64,000 nt of DNA from Massariosphaeria phaeospora (GCA_011032825.1 JAADJZ010000005.1:1741001-1805000), one strand, 5' to 3'. Positions 44,361-57,173 are shown, numbered from the stretch's first letter. The notes: a model not told the origin generated them from the letters alone. Made by a program: numbers and translations.

Positions 44361-46119
44361 CTAACACTTGCTTTTTTCTTTCTACTACGCAATAGCTTAA
44401 CTACACAACGCGCTACGCGCTTTAAACAAAAGCTAAATATAGTTTGCGATCTAGGCTATTTAACGCAACGCAACACTTTTTTAGCAACGCGCTGCATTAA
44501 TCTACAACGTTTTTTAAAAAACACTAAGTAATTAGCTTGCTAAAAAACTTCTACAACGCGATTGCACACTTAACTTAATAAAGCTTCGTTTAACAAAAGA
44601 CATAGTAATTAAAAAGTATACTATTAACTTTAACGCGCGAAGCTTTCTACTTAGGCTTGCTAAGTTAAAGAATAAAGCTAACCTACTACTCGCAGCGCGA
44701 GGCTAGCTACTAGTTAAAAAAAACTAGGTTACGTTGTTCGTTAGGCGTTACTTTAAGCTTTAAATTAAGTTTAATCAAAAGTACAACTATAAAAGAGCTC
44801 TTTGTAAAAATTTTAAGCTTGTAGCTAACTAGTTTAGGCTTGTAGCAAACATAAAAGCTAAGTACAGCGTAGTAAACGAGAATACTTACAACTTTAATAA
44901 AACAAGCTTTATAATAAGCTAGATTTTAACGAGTATAGTAATTACTAGCTTAGAGCGTTGAGAACGGCCGAAAACAGTGCAGCAAGGTAACAAAAAGTAA
45001 ATAACAGTAGTACAAAGCGTTAACGCAATAGAGTAAGCTATTTTACTTTTTATTATTTTTTAGAGCAAGAACTACTTCTTTGCCTAGTACAAGAAAAATA
45101 GCCTACTTTGCAACTAGGTTATTGCAGTTTCTAAGAACAGCTAGACAAACAACGAGCTAAGTTTAAAGTAGTTAAAGCACTTTAACGCTTATACAAAGAA
45201 ACGTACTATTAGAATAGTACGTTTACTTTTTATTAACAGCTATAAAAGCTATAACTCGCTCGCTTTCTAGCAGTACTACAAGAATAACAGCATTATTACT
45301 TTTTGCATGCTTTCTTACTCGTTGCACTTTTTACAACTTTTTAATATTAGCTGTTTTGCGCTTTTAAAAAAGGCGTACGGCTGCTAAGCCAAGAATCTAA
45401 TGCGCAATTAAATTAACTACATTACTAAACTTAAGTTTCTGCTATGCTTTATTAGCGCTTACAACGCTTTTATTACAAAAAGCAATATCTAAAAAAGCTT
45501 TTAAAGTGCTAGATTAATTCTATTTAACCTAGAAACGATAATTTTGAAGCTTAACGTGCAGCTTCGCACTTTACTATTACCTACTATAAAGAACAGTTCT
45601 TAGCAGTTTCAAACTCTAAGCAATACTTTAGAATTTAAGTCGCAATCAACGCTAATTTAAAAGAAAATTCAAAAGCATGTAAATAGCTTTTTTACTTTAA
45701 TAGTTAATGCTTTTGCAAAGCTCTTTAAAGGCGCAAAGTATGCAGCAGCTTCTGTGCTGCTACTGCGCAACTAAGTTGCTAAACTTTAAGCTGCTAACAA
45801 AGCTTTTTTGCAACAAAAATCGCACAAGAAAAAGCGTATGCAGCAAAAAAGTACTTTTATAGTTAAAAAAGCGTGCGCTTAACAGCTCTTAAAGCGTTTA
45901 AAACGCGCAGTAATAAAAAAAAAGCAAAGAAAAAAGCTTGTAGTAATGCTAGTAATTAAAGCAGCTAGCTTTTAAGACGCTGTAGACGCTGCAGCAAGCT
46001 AAAGCACAATAAGCGCACGTGTAGGTTAAATGCAGCAGTTAATTCTAAGTAATTTAAGTTATTTTAACCTATACTAGGTGCTAGAGAGAAAGTAGTAAAA
46101 AAAAAAAAGTAGGTAGTAG

Positions 46120-46180
46120 AAAAAAAGCTTAGCGCAAGTAAGCAACTCGCTTAGGTAAGCAACTTGCTAGAGATCTACGT
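46120..46180. repeat. Right terminal inverted repeat of the Fot1/pogo-like element
   Basis: Reverse complement starts ACGTAGATCTCTAGCAAG and continues in parallel with the left repeat, including the doubled GTTGCTTACC unit and GCGCTAAGCTT. Confidence 0.75.
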
Positions 46181-46182
46181 TA

Positions 46183-47399
46183 GAAATTTAATTGCGCATT
46201 AGCTTAACCTAATAAGCTATCTAGTAAAACTTTTTAACAAGCTAATTAACTCTATCTTTTAAAGATAATAGAAAGAAACTAAGTGTTATTAAAAGTGTTT
46301 TCTTACCGAAAGTAATTACGATTAGACTCGAAAATTTTGCTTAAGAAATTGTTCTGTATTTAAAAAGCTTAATAACAACAAAAGAACAATCTTAATTCTA
46401 TTTTAAATAGAATAACAAAGTAACAATTTGTTGCCTATAGATCTAATCTATGTATAAAATGTACTTAAAAAAGTTAACTACAAAGAATTTAAACTACTAA
46501 AAAAATTTTGCTAATCTATATAGTTCTTTAATTTTTTGCTAAAAGCATTTTACTTTGCTTGCTACGTTTTGCTACGCTGTAGCACTCGTAGCGCTTGTAG
46601 CAACTATTGCTTAGTATGCTACGTGCTAAGGCTTTGTAGCACTCGTAGCGCATTACGTAACTTTTGCTAACTTAATTTTACTTTGCGCGTTGCTGTACTT
46701 TTGTCTTGCAAACTTGCAAGCTTTAACAACTTTTTTGCGTTGTTGCTTAGTTTACAATACTTAGTATTGTTTTTGTTTGTAACATTATTTTTTTTTTTAA
46801 GAATATTGTTTTAATAGCTGTCTTGCTATGCTGTGCTGGTTTTTTTTGCGCTTTGCATTAAAAGTGCTTTTTCGTATAAAAGTAAGTTAACTTCAATTCT
46901 TATCGTGTCGTAACTTTCTTTTGTATTTTTTTAAGTTCTAAAGTTTAACTATGCTTAAGGTTTTTGTATTTTTTTTTGCAAAGTTAACTATTTGTAAGCA
47001 CGCTTGTTTTGCGCGTATTCGTGCAATAAATTACTTTGTAGCAAAGCTCTACTATTGCTGTTTATTAAAAAGTCTAAAGTGTTTTTTTTTGCCTAAAGAA
47101 ACTTGTTTAAACTGTATTTCTTCTAGCTTAGTGTGCAGTTTCTTTTTTTCTAAAAAAAAGTTTGCTGCTGTTGCTAAAAAACAGTAGTTTCTACGTTAAA
47201 AGCTTTTTGCAGTAGAGTTTTAAAAGCTTGAAATTTGTTAGCGTGTTTTAGAGCTTCGGGCTTAGGCTAACGCAGCTGTTAGTAAAGAAAAAAAGTTGTT
47301 TGCTCGTAAGCTAGCAACGATTGAAAAAATAAAACGTTTTAAAAAAGCGCAGTTGAGCGCTTTTTTTAATCTTAAAAGTATAGCTTCTACCGATAGTCC
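46183..47399. other. AT-rich decayed repeat, possibly terminal part of the large gypsy element
   Basis: Downstream (3') of the chromodomain-like tail of the minus-strand gypsy element. A long terminal repeat is expected here but no second copy lies in the window to define it. Short TAGCACTCGTAGCGC-type direct repeats occur at about 46,575-46,655. A plus-strand ORF overlaps the right half. Confidence 0.4.
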
Positions 47400-47640
47400 T
47401 ATACTACTACTACTCGAATTGCTTTCAACTAACTTAGGCTAGTTACAAACTAACTTTTCTCTACTTGCTTTTTCTTTTTTTAACTTTTTTGCTTTTTTAA
47501 AGAACTTAGATTCTTTGCTTCTAGATTTTGCTAGTAATATGCTTGCACTAGTTTCTTGTAGTTCGTAAAATTCTATATTAGTTTCTATGTATTCTAGCTC
47601 TCTAGCTATTTTTGCTATTTAACTATGTATTTCTACTAAC
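46951..47640 (+). pseudogene. Cys-rich ORF remnant antisense to the gypsy element 3' end
   Basis: Open for 78 codons (46,951-47,187), with Cys pairs in CKHAC, YYCC and CLNC contexts. Past the stop, coherent protein-like sequence continues in the same frame with a few TAG/TAA codons to about 47,640 (FARKLATIEKIKRFKKAQL, then DSLLLDFASNMLA). It is antisense to the end of the gypsy polyprotein. It may be an accessory ORF of that element or simply an antisense reading. No family assigned. Confidence 0.35.
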
Positions 47641-48409
47641 GTCTAAACTTCTATAGGTTCTTAACTTTTTCAACTTCGTACTTTTTGTTTTTGAGTTTGA
47701 TATTAGTTGCTACTTCGGCGTCTAGTAGTGCTAGTTTTAAAAGTAATTTGTAAAAAACTAAATGTATGCGCATGCTTATAAGTAGCTGTAGTTTAAATAA
47801 TACAAGTTTTTTAACTTTTAGAATTTTAAATAGTTTTATTTAGAAGTTGTTTAACTTGTTGCATAGTTGTTTAGTTTTTAGGTTTTTTTGTAAGAGAAAA
47901 ACTTTATTTCTCTCTTTAAAAGTTGGTTTCTTAAGCTTTTTCTTATTTGCTAACTTAGCTATCGTAAAGTTTCTTTAAGTAATTTATTTGCTCAATTTAT
48001 TATGTAATTCTTGCATTTTGAAAGCTTTGTTATTCGCTGCTAGCGAAATGCTTTCAATATTCTTTGAATTTTAATAAGCTACTAGCTTATATTTATAATT
48101 TGCGTAGTATAGCAAGTGTTTTGTCGTTGTAAACTTTGTGCTATTGTAAGCTAGTTGTGCTGTTAGTAGAAGTTTAACTTAGTTGTTTTGCAACTTGTTA
48201 GTGTACATTTGTAGATACTATTTTAGCATTTAGTTTATTTGTTTTGTCTAGCTGTTTGTTTGCGAGTAGAAGCTTGTTAATAGTTTTTTCGCAACTTTTA
48301 ACTAAGCTAGAAACGTATTCTAAAACTTTAATATAAACAGTTTGTTTCTATTAGTAATAAACTGTTCTAGCAATTTGTAATTAGCGACGAGTGTTTTCGT
48401 AACTTCGTA

Positions 48410-49319
48410 ACGTACTTTACGAGTTCGTGCATTACACGAGTTCGTGCATTACTTTTGCCAAGCAAATTATCTAATATTATAACCTTAATACTTTTTTTAA
48501 TAGTAGGCCTATTAGAATAATTTATACACTGTTTTAAAGCTCTAAACTAGAACTTTAAAATCTACTAAAAATTGCCTAAATAGACTAAGTGCTACTAGAG
48601 TTTTTAAAGTTTAAAGATAAAAAGCTCGCTTAAGCTCTATACCTAGTATCTAGTAGAATTCTACTATAATAAACTTTTATATTCTAGAATATTCTTATTT
48701 ATACTATAAGTTAGCGTTCTAGAAAGTTTTATAGCGTGTAGCCTAAGATTAAAGCTACTAGATAAGTTAAAAAGTAGTTTACTTTTTTTATACTAGCTAA
48801 GTATAAATATCTATATATAACTATTAAAATCTAATATAAAACTACTTAATAATTTAGTACTTAGTATAATTATACTATACAAGCTTTAAAAAAGTAGTAA
48901 TATTTATAGTTATAATAGTACTAATACTTTATACTTAGTAGGTTTTATATATAAACTTTAATTTTATCTAATAGCTTTAATTCTAAGCTATATACTATAT
49001 AACTTTCTAGAACTCTAACTTACAGTATAAACAAAAATATTTTAGAATATAAAAGTTTATTATAGTAAAATTCTACTAGATACTAGGTATAGAGCTTAAG
49101 CAAGCTTTTTATTTTTAAACTTTAAAAACTCTAGTAGCACTTAGTCTATTTAGGTAATTTTTAGTAGATTTTAAAGTTTTAGCTTAGAGCTTTAAAACAG
49201 TGTATAAATTATTCTAATAGGCTTACTATTAAAGAAAGTATTAAGGTTATAATATTAGATAATTTGCTTGGCAAAAGTAATGCACGAACTCGTGTAATGC
49301 ACGAACTCGTAAAGTACGT
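48410..49319. mobile_element. Fold-back (long inverted repeat) non-autonomous element inserted at TA in the gypsy integrase
   Basis: A 910-bp unit whose two arms (about 48,410-48,780 and 48,950-49,319) are inverted copies of each other, with ends ACGTACTTTACGAG and flanking TA duplications (48,408-48,409 and 49,320-49,321). Each end carries a 17-bp tandem duplication (ACGAGTTCGTGCATTAC twice). No coding capacity is visible. Removing the unit plus one TA rejoins the integrase in frame (AEEIA-Y-EVTKTLVANY). TA target and the ACGTA start suggest mobilisation by a Tc1/pogo-type transposase. Arms differ by scattered transitions. Confidence 0.8.
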
Positions 49320-50203
49320 TAAGCTATTTCTTCTGCCGTAATTAACTTTTCTATTGGTACGAAATGTAATTCTTTAGTTAATTAATCTACGATTACCAAA
49401 ATCGAGTTGCATAGCCGTGCTAATTTAGGTTCTAACGATTTTGAAAGCTTTACTATAAAGTCTATTGTAACGCTAATCTATAAGCGTGCGAGTAGTTCTA
49501 GTAGTTAAAGTAATTCATAGAGCTTGTATTTCTTAAGCTTGTTTTTAAAACAATTCAAATAGTTGCCTACTACTTTCTAAACTATGTTTCGTACCTAGAG
49601 CATTAAGTACTCGTTCGAGATTCGTTAAACTATTTTGTTAATTCTTAGGTATTTATATGCTCGTAAAGCATGTAATTTTTAAATAAGCAATATAGCTTAG
49701 GTATTATCTGTAACTATTTATCTTTGCTAGTCGTTTTTACTTTATTCTTAGTGCATTTTTTTTTAATGTTTGTTATTTTAGCTATCTTAGCTAATCGTAG
49801 TTGATTGTATTCAAAAGTTTCGTTTGAGTTTTATTGTAATACTAGGTTATGCGTAACCGGTTTGTTAGTTTTTATAAAATCTAATTTTCAACTAAGCGCG
49901 TTTGCGGCTTTATTGTTAGTTTCTTTGCGATAGTAAATCTTAATGTCGTAATCTACTATAAATTCAGCTTATCTAACTTGTTATTTATTTAATTTCTTAG
50001 TTGTAGTAAAGCTAGTAAGGTTCTAGTAATCTAAGTACACTTGTACTTAATGCTTTGCTTCTTTTAGCTATGCTTTTTATTGTTTAAAAGCGTTTATTAT
50101 TGCTAATAGCTTTTTGTCGTAAACGTTGTAGTTGAGTTCTGCTTCTAAGAACTTTCTAGAATAGTAAAACACAAGTTTCTATTTTCTATCGTTGCATTGC
50201 TGC

Positions 50204-50490
50204 TGTAATAGGCTAAAAGCTCTATGAATTGCCTTAGTCGTAGAACTTTAGTAGCTATTAACGCTGTACGTAACAGCTTCGACGATACCTAAAAAAGCTT
50301 CGCTAGTTTCTAGTTAACGAAAGCTTTGCGGTATTAAGTTTTTACATAGCTTCTAAAAGCGCTTTGCAAGTGCTTTAAAAGCTAACTAACTATAAAGTAT
50401 ATAGAGCTTTTCTATTCGCGCTGTAGATAAACTCTATTAAATTTATTATATTCTACATTAGAACTAGCTATCTTTGGCGATTTTCTTTTA
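50204..50490 (+). repeat. 5' LTR of the outer gypsy element
   Basis: 287 bp starting TGTAATAGGCTAAAAGC and ending GGCGATTTTCTTTTA. Same length as the 3' LTR and differs mainly by transitions. Confidence 0.85.
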
Positions 50491-51324
50491 TTTGAATTTA
50501 ATTAATCTCTACGCAGTAAAAATCGTAAGATCTTTAAGAAGTACAACACTTTTAAAAGTTAAAAGCAACTTTCAAAAAACTCTACAACGCAGTAAAAAAA
50601 GTTTTTAAAACTAAATTGCTACAATAGACGGCACTTAGAATAAGTATATTCAAATGCTAGTTGTAAAAGCTCGCAGGCTAGAAAGCGAAGGCCAAAGTAG
50701 CAAAGCAATTAAAAAAGCTCTACAAAAGCTAATAAACAACGACAAAATTAATATAGAAACTTAAGAAATTTGTTTCAATACGACGAAAGCTACATATATA
50801 AAAATATTCGTTGCAAAACTCGTAATAAAACTACTTAAAAAAGTAACAAACGATTAGCTACTAGCAGCGAAGCTAGTTCTCGCAAGACTTTTGAATTCTA
50901 AGCAGCTAGTTAATAACAAAAGTGCAAAAGTTTAGGCACTTATCGAAATACTGCAAAATCAAGTTTAAATCTTTTTTAAAAAAAAAAGAGCTGCGCTAGC
51001 AATACTGCTAACTTCTTTTACTATTTTAAAAGCTTCTACGCTAATTACAAAACGCAACAAAATGCTTAACCTAGCTTAGTTTAACGAAACAAAGTTAGAC
51101 TACGAACAGTTTAAAATCTAAGTAGAAAACAAGATGCTTAATAACGAGAATTTAATTAGAAACTTATGCGGCTATATCTACAACCGCTTAATAGAGCAAG
51201 TAGCTACTACTAAACTCGCTTAGTATTAGAAACACTATAACGGAATAGCAAAAGAGTTCTAGAAGTACTTTAACAAGTACTACTAAAACTACATGCGAGC
51301 GCAGAAAGCGCTTAACTAACTCTT

Positions 51325-51651
51325 TAAAAGAAAATCGCCAAAGATAGCTAGTTCTAATGTAGAATATAATAAATTCGATAAAGTTTATTTACAGCGAAAG
51401 TAGAGCAACTCTATATACTTTTCGCTAGGCAGCTATTAGTGCTCTACCGAAAGCTATTAGTGCTTTACTAAAAGCCTAAAGCGTTTGTAGTCGTAGGCAA
51501 TATATTGTTAATATACTAAGCTAACGAGCCTACGAAGTTTACCTAAAGAAGTGCGAAGTCTACCTAAGCGCTATATATTAGCGTTGAGATTTACTAAAGT
51601 TCTACGACTAAAGCAATTTATAAAGCTTTTAGCTTATTACATATAAGCTTT
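51325..51651 (-). repeat. 3' LTR of the nested gypsy element
   Basis: On the minus strand it starts TGTAATAAGCTAAAAGC and ends GGCGATTTTCTTTTA. Its ends match the outer LTRs but the middle of about 130 bp is a different sequence, so this is another LTR variant. Confidence 0.8.
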
Positions 51652-54600
51652 CTTTTTAATCTGTAGCAATTTACTTACTTCGTTAGCGTTCTAGCGTTTT
51701 TTCTAAAAGCGTGCTGTTTTGAAAGTTTTTTAGCAATTTTCTATCGGCGTTCTAGTAAGCCGCCGAAAATTCTTGCTAGGTAAATAAAGCTTTTGTGTTT
51801 TTGAGTTCTAGCGCTAGTTCCTATGTAAGCTAGTTATAGCTAGTTTATTTAACCTAATATTCTAGCTTTTAGCTTCTTTTGACTTTTTTCTAGCGCTTGC
51901 TTGTAATGCGCTTAACTAGCTATTTCTACTCGCTTTCTATAGTAACGCTTTTTAAGCGCTAATTAAACACTGTCTAGCTCTTTAAAGAATTGTTTGCTGC
52001 AAGTCTAAGCTTATCTATTGAAAATGTTAGATTTATCTTAAAAAGTGTATTCAAAACAATATTGCCTAAGAATTTAACTTCTAGAACTGTATACTTGCTA
52101 TTTTTTTAGTTAAGTTTCTTACTTAGGCGTTTATTAGAAATGTGTTTGCTATACTACAACTAAACTTTGTTCTCTACTCGAAGCAAAAGCGCTTTTTTTT
52201 TATGTTAATTTGCTTGTTTTTTTTGCTTTTATTAAGCCTTCGCCATAGCAGCTTGCGCGAAGTTAATAACTTTTTTTATTTTTTTAACTATTTCTGCTGC
52301 GCTTTGCTTAGAGTCTAAAGTTGCCTAGTAAAGCGTATTCGCTTTTTTTTTTGCTCGAAGCTAGATTGAGTTTATCTCGTAACTATGCTAGAAAAAGAAA
52401 AAGCTTACTTTTGTTAACACTACTTTTCGTTTCTAAATTGCGATTTGTACGATAGAGCATAGCTGCGCTTAGTTCTTTTAGTTCTAGTTTACAAACGGCC
52501 TTAAAATAGTTTTAATTATTAAATTTGCTTTTTTTGTAGCTTTGTTAGTTTTTAGGTAGAAAGCTATTGAGAGCTGTTTTGTTATTTCTAGCTTTGCGCA
52601 AAGTGTTTTCTAAAAGTTGCTTACAAATTGTGCTTTTTAGTTAAAAACAATAGCGTTAGAAAGCTAGTAGTAAGCTACTACTTTTTTAATAAATACCTTT
52701 GCTACAGTTGCTGCGTTGATTTTTGCTATAGAAATTAAGATTATATTCTTGCTTAATTAGTTTGTAATAACTAGTAAGTTTGTACATCTATTGCGTTTTA
52801 GTAGGTTAGTAATAAAATCTATAGAAAGTTCTTTCTAGATTCTGTTTAGAACGAGAAGCGAGCGAAGAAAACTACTTTTTATTTTTTGCTATAGTTTCGC
52901 TCGTTTACACGCATTGCAGTTAGCAATGTACTATTAAGTATTCAAGCTTATTTCTAGCTAGAAGAAATTTCTTTTTAGAATACTATAAGTGTTCTTTTTG
53001 CTAGAGTGCCTTGCAATAGGTAAGTTATAAGCTTTGAAAATTAATCTAGTACGCAGTTAATACGTTTTCGGCACCTATTTTCTTTTTTTATAGAGAAAAC
53101 TATTGTTTTCGACAGCGTAATTTGCTAAAAACGCTTTTAATTAAAAGCCTAAAGAAAACTTCCTACGAGTACTTTCTTTAGTTTAGCTTTTTTTTACGGC
53201 TTCTAAGGCTTTCTAGTACAAATTGTTTTTTTAAACTCCTTTATTTCAAAGTTTATCTAAGAACAACTTCTTTGTATTATTCTTAGAATTATTCTTTGTA
53301 CTATAGAGCAGGAACGCGCGGATTACGCCTAAAGTTTTTTTTGTAATGTTATTCTCGTTTAACACACTAGCTAGTTTGAGAAGTTAAAATTCACGACTTT
53401 TTAGCCGAATATCGTTCTTGTTTTAAAGAAAATTTTACTTTTTTCGTAAAAAAGCGTTTGCTTTTTTATTAGCTGCTTTAGAGCGGTACACAAACTTTAG
53501 GTTGTATTTAAAAAAAATGTTTGCTTAGCAAACATATTGCTTTGTTAGTAACTTTACTATAGTAAAGTACAAAAAGTTTTTGTAATTAGTGTAAACTGTA
53601 ATTTTTAGCACTGCTTTAAGCTTTGCTTTTTATTTAGTAATGCATTTAATTACTGCTAATAATTTTTTGTTGTAAATAGTGTAGTTAGACTTTGCAAGTA
53701 ACATTTTAGCAAAGTAATAAGCTACTACTTGCTACAAGTTGTTTTTTGCTTTTTAAAAAAGCACTTTTTTAGTAGCTATTTCTAAAGCGTTCGCTTCGAT
53801 AGCGGTTTCTAAATTAAAGTTAAAATAGGCTAATAATAGCTTAGATATAAACTTTTTTTTAAACGTGTTAAACGCTTTTTGTTGTTTAAGCTTCTAACGA
53901 AATTTAACGCTTTTTTTTGTTAACTCTATTAGTAAAAAGACAATTGCAAAAAAAGCGCAAATAAACTGCTAGTAAAAGTTTGCAAAACTAACAAAGCTTT
54001 GCACTTTTTTAACTAAAGCTAAAGCCTTTTATTTAAAAATTGCGCAAACTTTTTTTAGATTCATGCTAATTTCTTTGCCTACTTTAATAATAAAACTAAA
54101 GTATTTAGTTTTAGTTACTTTAAACTCGCATTTTTTAATATTAAGTTGTAACTTTGCTTTTTTTAACTTGTTAACAACTTTTTTAATACGTTGCTAGTAG
54201 TTTTTTTAAAAACTTTTAAAGTAGATAAGTACATTATCTAAGTATGCAAAAGCGTTAACGTTAATGTAATTACGTAAAGTGTAGTTAATAAATTGCTAAA
54301 ACGTACTTAAAGCGTTAGCAAAGTTAAATAAGCAAACTATTTATTTGTACAATTTAAATCTTGTACAGAAAGCTATTTTCTACTTGTTTTTTTTAGCAAT
54401 TTAGACTTTGTAAAAGGCTTAAATAACGTTTAGCTTAGTAAACTATTTAGCTTAGCTAATCTAATTTAGAGTTTTGTAAATTAATGGCAGCAAGTATTAG
54501 TTTTTTTTTGTAATAGCATTAAGCGCTCGATAGTCTACGCAAAAGCGTAGCTCTTTACTAAGTTTCTTTGCAAACAACACTAGCGCTTTAGCTTAAAAGC

Positions 54601-56856
54601 AACTTACTCTAATAAACTCGCAATTTAAATGCGCAGTAAGCTGCTTTTGCAAAACTAATAGTTTGTTTTTAAACATGTTATACAAAGGTTTCTATAGAAC
54701 TTTTGCTTTTTTTTTATTCTTTTTAATTAATTTAATGCTGTAGTCTATTAGGCTTTAGTAAAGAAATAATTTGTTAGCTTTAAACTATATAAACGCTGTA
54801 TACTAATTTTTTATCTAGTTAAGCAGCGTTAAGCGTAGGTTAACTACTACTTTAGTCTAAAAAGCTTTCTAAATGTCCGCTATAAACGCAGCGAAAATTT
54901 TAACGCTAAAGTTTTTTTTTTTAAACTACTATATTATTATTTTAAACGCAGCTGCAAACACTTGCTAGAGCTTTTGTTTAAACTTTTTTTTTTCCTAGCT
55001 CCGCACGCGTGTTCTAGTTAAATAAATAAAAATTAATTTCTTTGCTAAAGCTAGCGTTACCTAGCTTTCGTTTATTTATAAGCACTTTAGAATAATATTG
55101 TATTTGTTATTCTTAGTTATAATGTACGCTTAAACTGTTTGTTTGTACTTATTTAGGTTTATTGTAAACTAAGCAGCTTTTGTAACTTTAACAACTTGTT
55201 TGCTAATGCCTACTACAAGCTTTTCTTTTATTAAAATACGCAAAAAACAGTTTTTTTTACAAAACTTTTTACTAACTAGACTATAGGTAGTGCACTTAAA
55301 GTCGAGCATTGCTAAAGCAAAAATAGATTAATTAATAATTGCATGTACTGTAAGTAGTTTCTCGTTTAGCTAGCGCTAGCAAAACTTTAGAAACTTATTT
55401 AATAAAGAAACTGTGTTTTTTTTCTACTACTTTTAACTGCGCTTTTGGTTAAAAGTGTCTAGTTTTCTAAGTTCTTAAATTCAAAGACTTTTTTAACTTT
55501 TGCTGTTGTTTTAACTAGTTTAAAAGTTGCTTTTTAAGTTGTAGCGAGCTTTTTTAAAGCTGCGAGCTTACATTTATTAAACATGTAAGTCGCTAAACTA
55601 CATTAAAAGCAAAAGTAATTTTTTTGTTATTTCGTTATTTCTACGTTGTTTGCTTATTTGGCCTGCTTTTTTTTCTTATTGTTAGTAGCTGCTTGAACTG
55701 CTTAGGTAGTAGCTTTAGTTGTTAGCTTTTAGTTTATAGCTTTTGTATTGCTTATTAATTAATTTAGTATTATTTGCTACTAGTTGTTTGCTTTCGCGCG
55801 GTTTAGGTTTTTCTTAATCTAAGTAACCTATTCTATTAGGTTCTAAAGTTGCTATGCTAAAAAAACAATAACGCTAACTATTTTGTTTTATAGATTAGCG
55901 CGAAGTTTTGCTTTGTACTAGTTTTTTAATGTAGCTACGTTGCTTGTTATTTTTGCGTTGTACGCAAAACGCATGAATTTCTTATTATACTCTTAAAAAA
56001 ACATTTTTTTCTGCTTAAAAGCGAAGAGTTGGTTAAGCGCTTTCTGCGCTCGCATGTAGTCTTAGTAGTGCCTATTAAAGTACTCTCAAAACTTCTTTGC
56101 TGTTCCGTTACGGTGTTTCTAATACTAAGCGAGTTTAGTAGTAGCTACTTGCTCTATTAAGCAGTTGTAGATATAGCCGCATAAGTTCCTAATTAGATTT
56201 TTGTTATTAAGCATTTTGTTTTCTACTTGAACTTTGAACTGTTTATAGTCTAACTTTGTTCTATTAAACTAAGCTAGGTTAAGCATTTTATTGCACTTTG
56301 TAATTAGCATAGAAGCTTTTAAAATAGTAAAAAGAGTTAGTAGTGTTGCTAGCGCAGCTCTTTTTTCTTTTAAAGAATTTGAACTTAATTTTGCAGTATT
56401 TCGATAAGTGCCTAAACTCTTGCACTTTTGTTATTAACTAGCTGCTTAGAATTCAAAAGTTCTGCAAAAACTAGCTTTGCTACTAGTAGCTAATCGTTTG
56501 TTACTTTTTTAAGTAGTTTTATTACGAGTTTTGCAACGAATATTTTTATATATGTAGCTTCCGCTGCATTGAAACAAATTTCTTAAGTTTTTACATTAAT
56601 TCTGTTGTTGTTTATTAGCTTTTGTAAAGCTTTTTTAATTGCTTTGCTACTTTAGCTTTCGCTTTTTAGCTTGCGAGCTTTTACAACTAGCATCTAGATA
56701 TACTTATTCTAAGTACTGTCTATTGTAGCAATTTAGTTTTAAAAACTTTTTTTGCTGCGTTGTAGAGTTTTTTAGAAGTTGCTTTTAACTTTTAAAAGTG
56801 TCGTACTTCTTGAAAATCTCACGATCTTTACTGCGTAGAAATTAATCGAATTCAAA

Positions 56857-57173
56857 TAAAAAAAAATCGCCAAAGATAGCTAGTTCTAATGTAGAATATA
56901 ATAAATTTGATAAAGTTTATTTATAGCGAAAGCAAAGCAACTCTATATACTTTTTGCTAAGCAGCTATTAATACTCTACTAAAAGCTATTAGTGCTCTAC
57001 TAAAAGCCTAAAGCGTTTGTAGCCGTAGGCAATATATCGTTAATATACTAAGCTAACGAGCCTACGAAGCTTACTTAAAGAAGTGCAAAGTTTACCTAAG
57101 CGCTATATGTTAGCGTTAAAATCTACTAAAATTCTACAACCAAAGCAATTTATAGAGCTTTTAGCTTATTACA
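56857..57173 (-). repeat. 5' LTR of the nested gypsy element
   Basis: Minus-strand start TGTAATAAGCTAAAAGC, end GGCGATTTTTTTTTA. Parallels 51,325-51,651 along its length with scattered transitions. Followed on the minus strand by TTTGAATTCGATTAAT, the same leader as after the outer 5' LTR. Confidence 0.8.

Larger units (their letters stand above)
44301..46180 (+). mobile_element. RIP-mutated Fot1/pogo-like (Tc1-mariner superfamily) DNA transposon
   Basis: An 1880-bp unit with terminal inverted repeats (about 60 bp, starting ACGTAGAT) flanked by TA on both sides (44,299-44,300 and 46,181-46,182), the target duplication of this superfamily. Within each end the motif GAGTTGCTTACC or GTAAGCAACTCG occurs twice in tandem. 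Plus-strand remains of the C-terminal part of a pogo-type DDE transposase are readable from about 45,320 to 45,680 despite many stops (for example KLKFLLCF-like, FKVLD-like and LKLNVQLRT-like pieces). Most stops sit where Gln or Trp would be expected, as RIP produces. Length agrees with Fot1-class elements (about 1.9 kb). Non-functional. Confidence 0.75.
51325..57173 (-). mobile_element. Nested Ty3/gypsy element of the same family, opposite orientation
   Basis: About 5.85 kb inserted in the gag region of the outer element, with target duplication CTCTT (51,320-51,324) and CTTTT (57,174-57,178), the difference being a C-to-T change. LTRs are at 51,325-51,651 and 56,857-57,173. On the minus strand it carries gag (56,856-56,020), RT (about 54,700-54,050, with LRFCVDYRALNAIT and YLDNVLIY), RNase H (about 53,900-53,460) and integrase remnants (about 53,000-52,200). 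Its gag retains the target site uninterrupted (LNQLFAFKQ-like context), confirming the insertion point. Stops are numerous. Confidence 0.85.

Noticed and set aside
48410..49319. CRISPR array or tRNA gene as an explanation for short repeats
   Set aside because: The 17-mers form only two tandem copies per arm inside an inverted repeat. No spacer array and no cloverleaf is seen. The genome is fungal.
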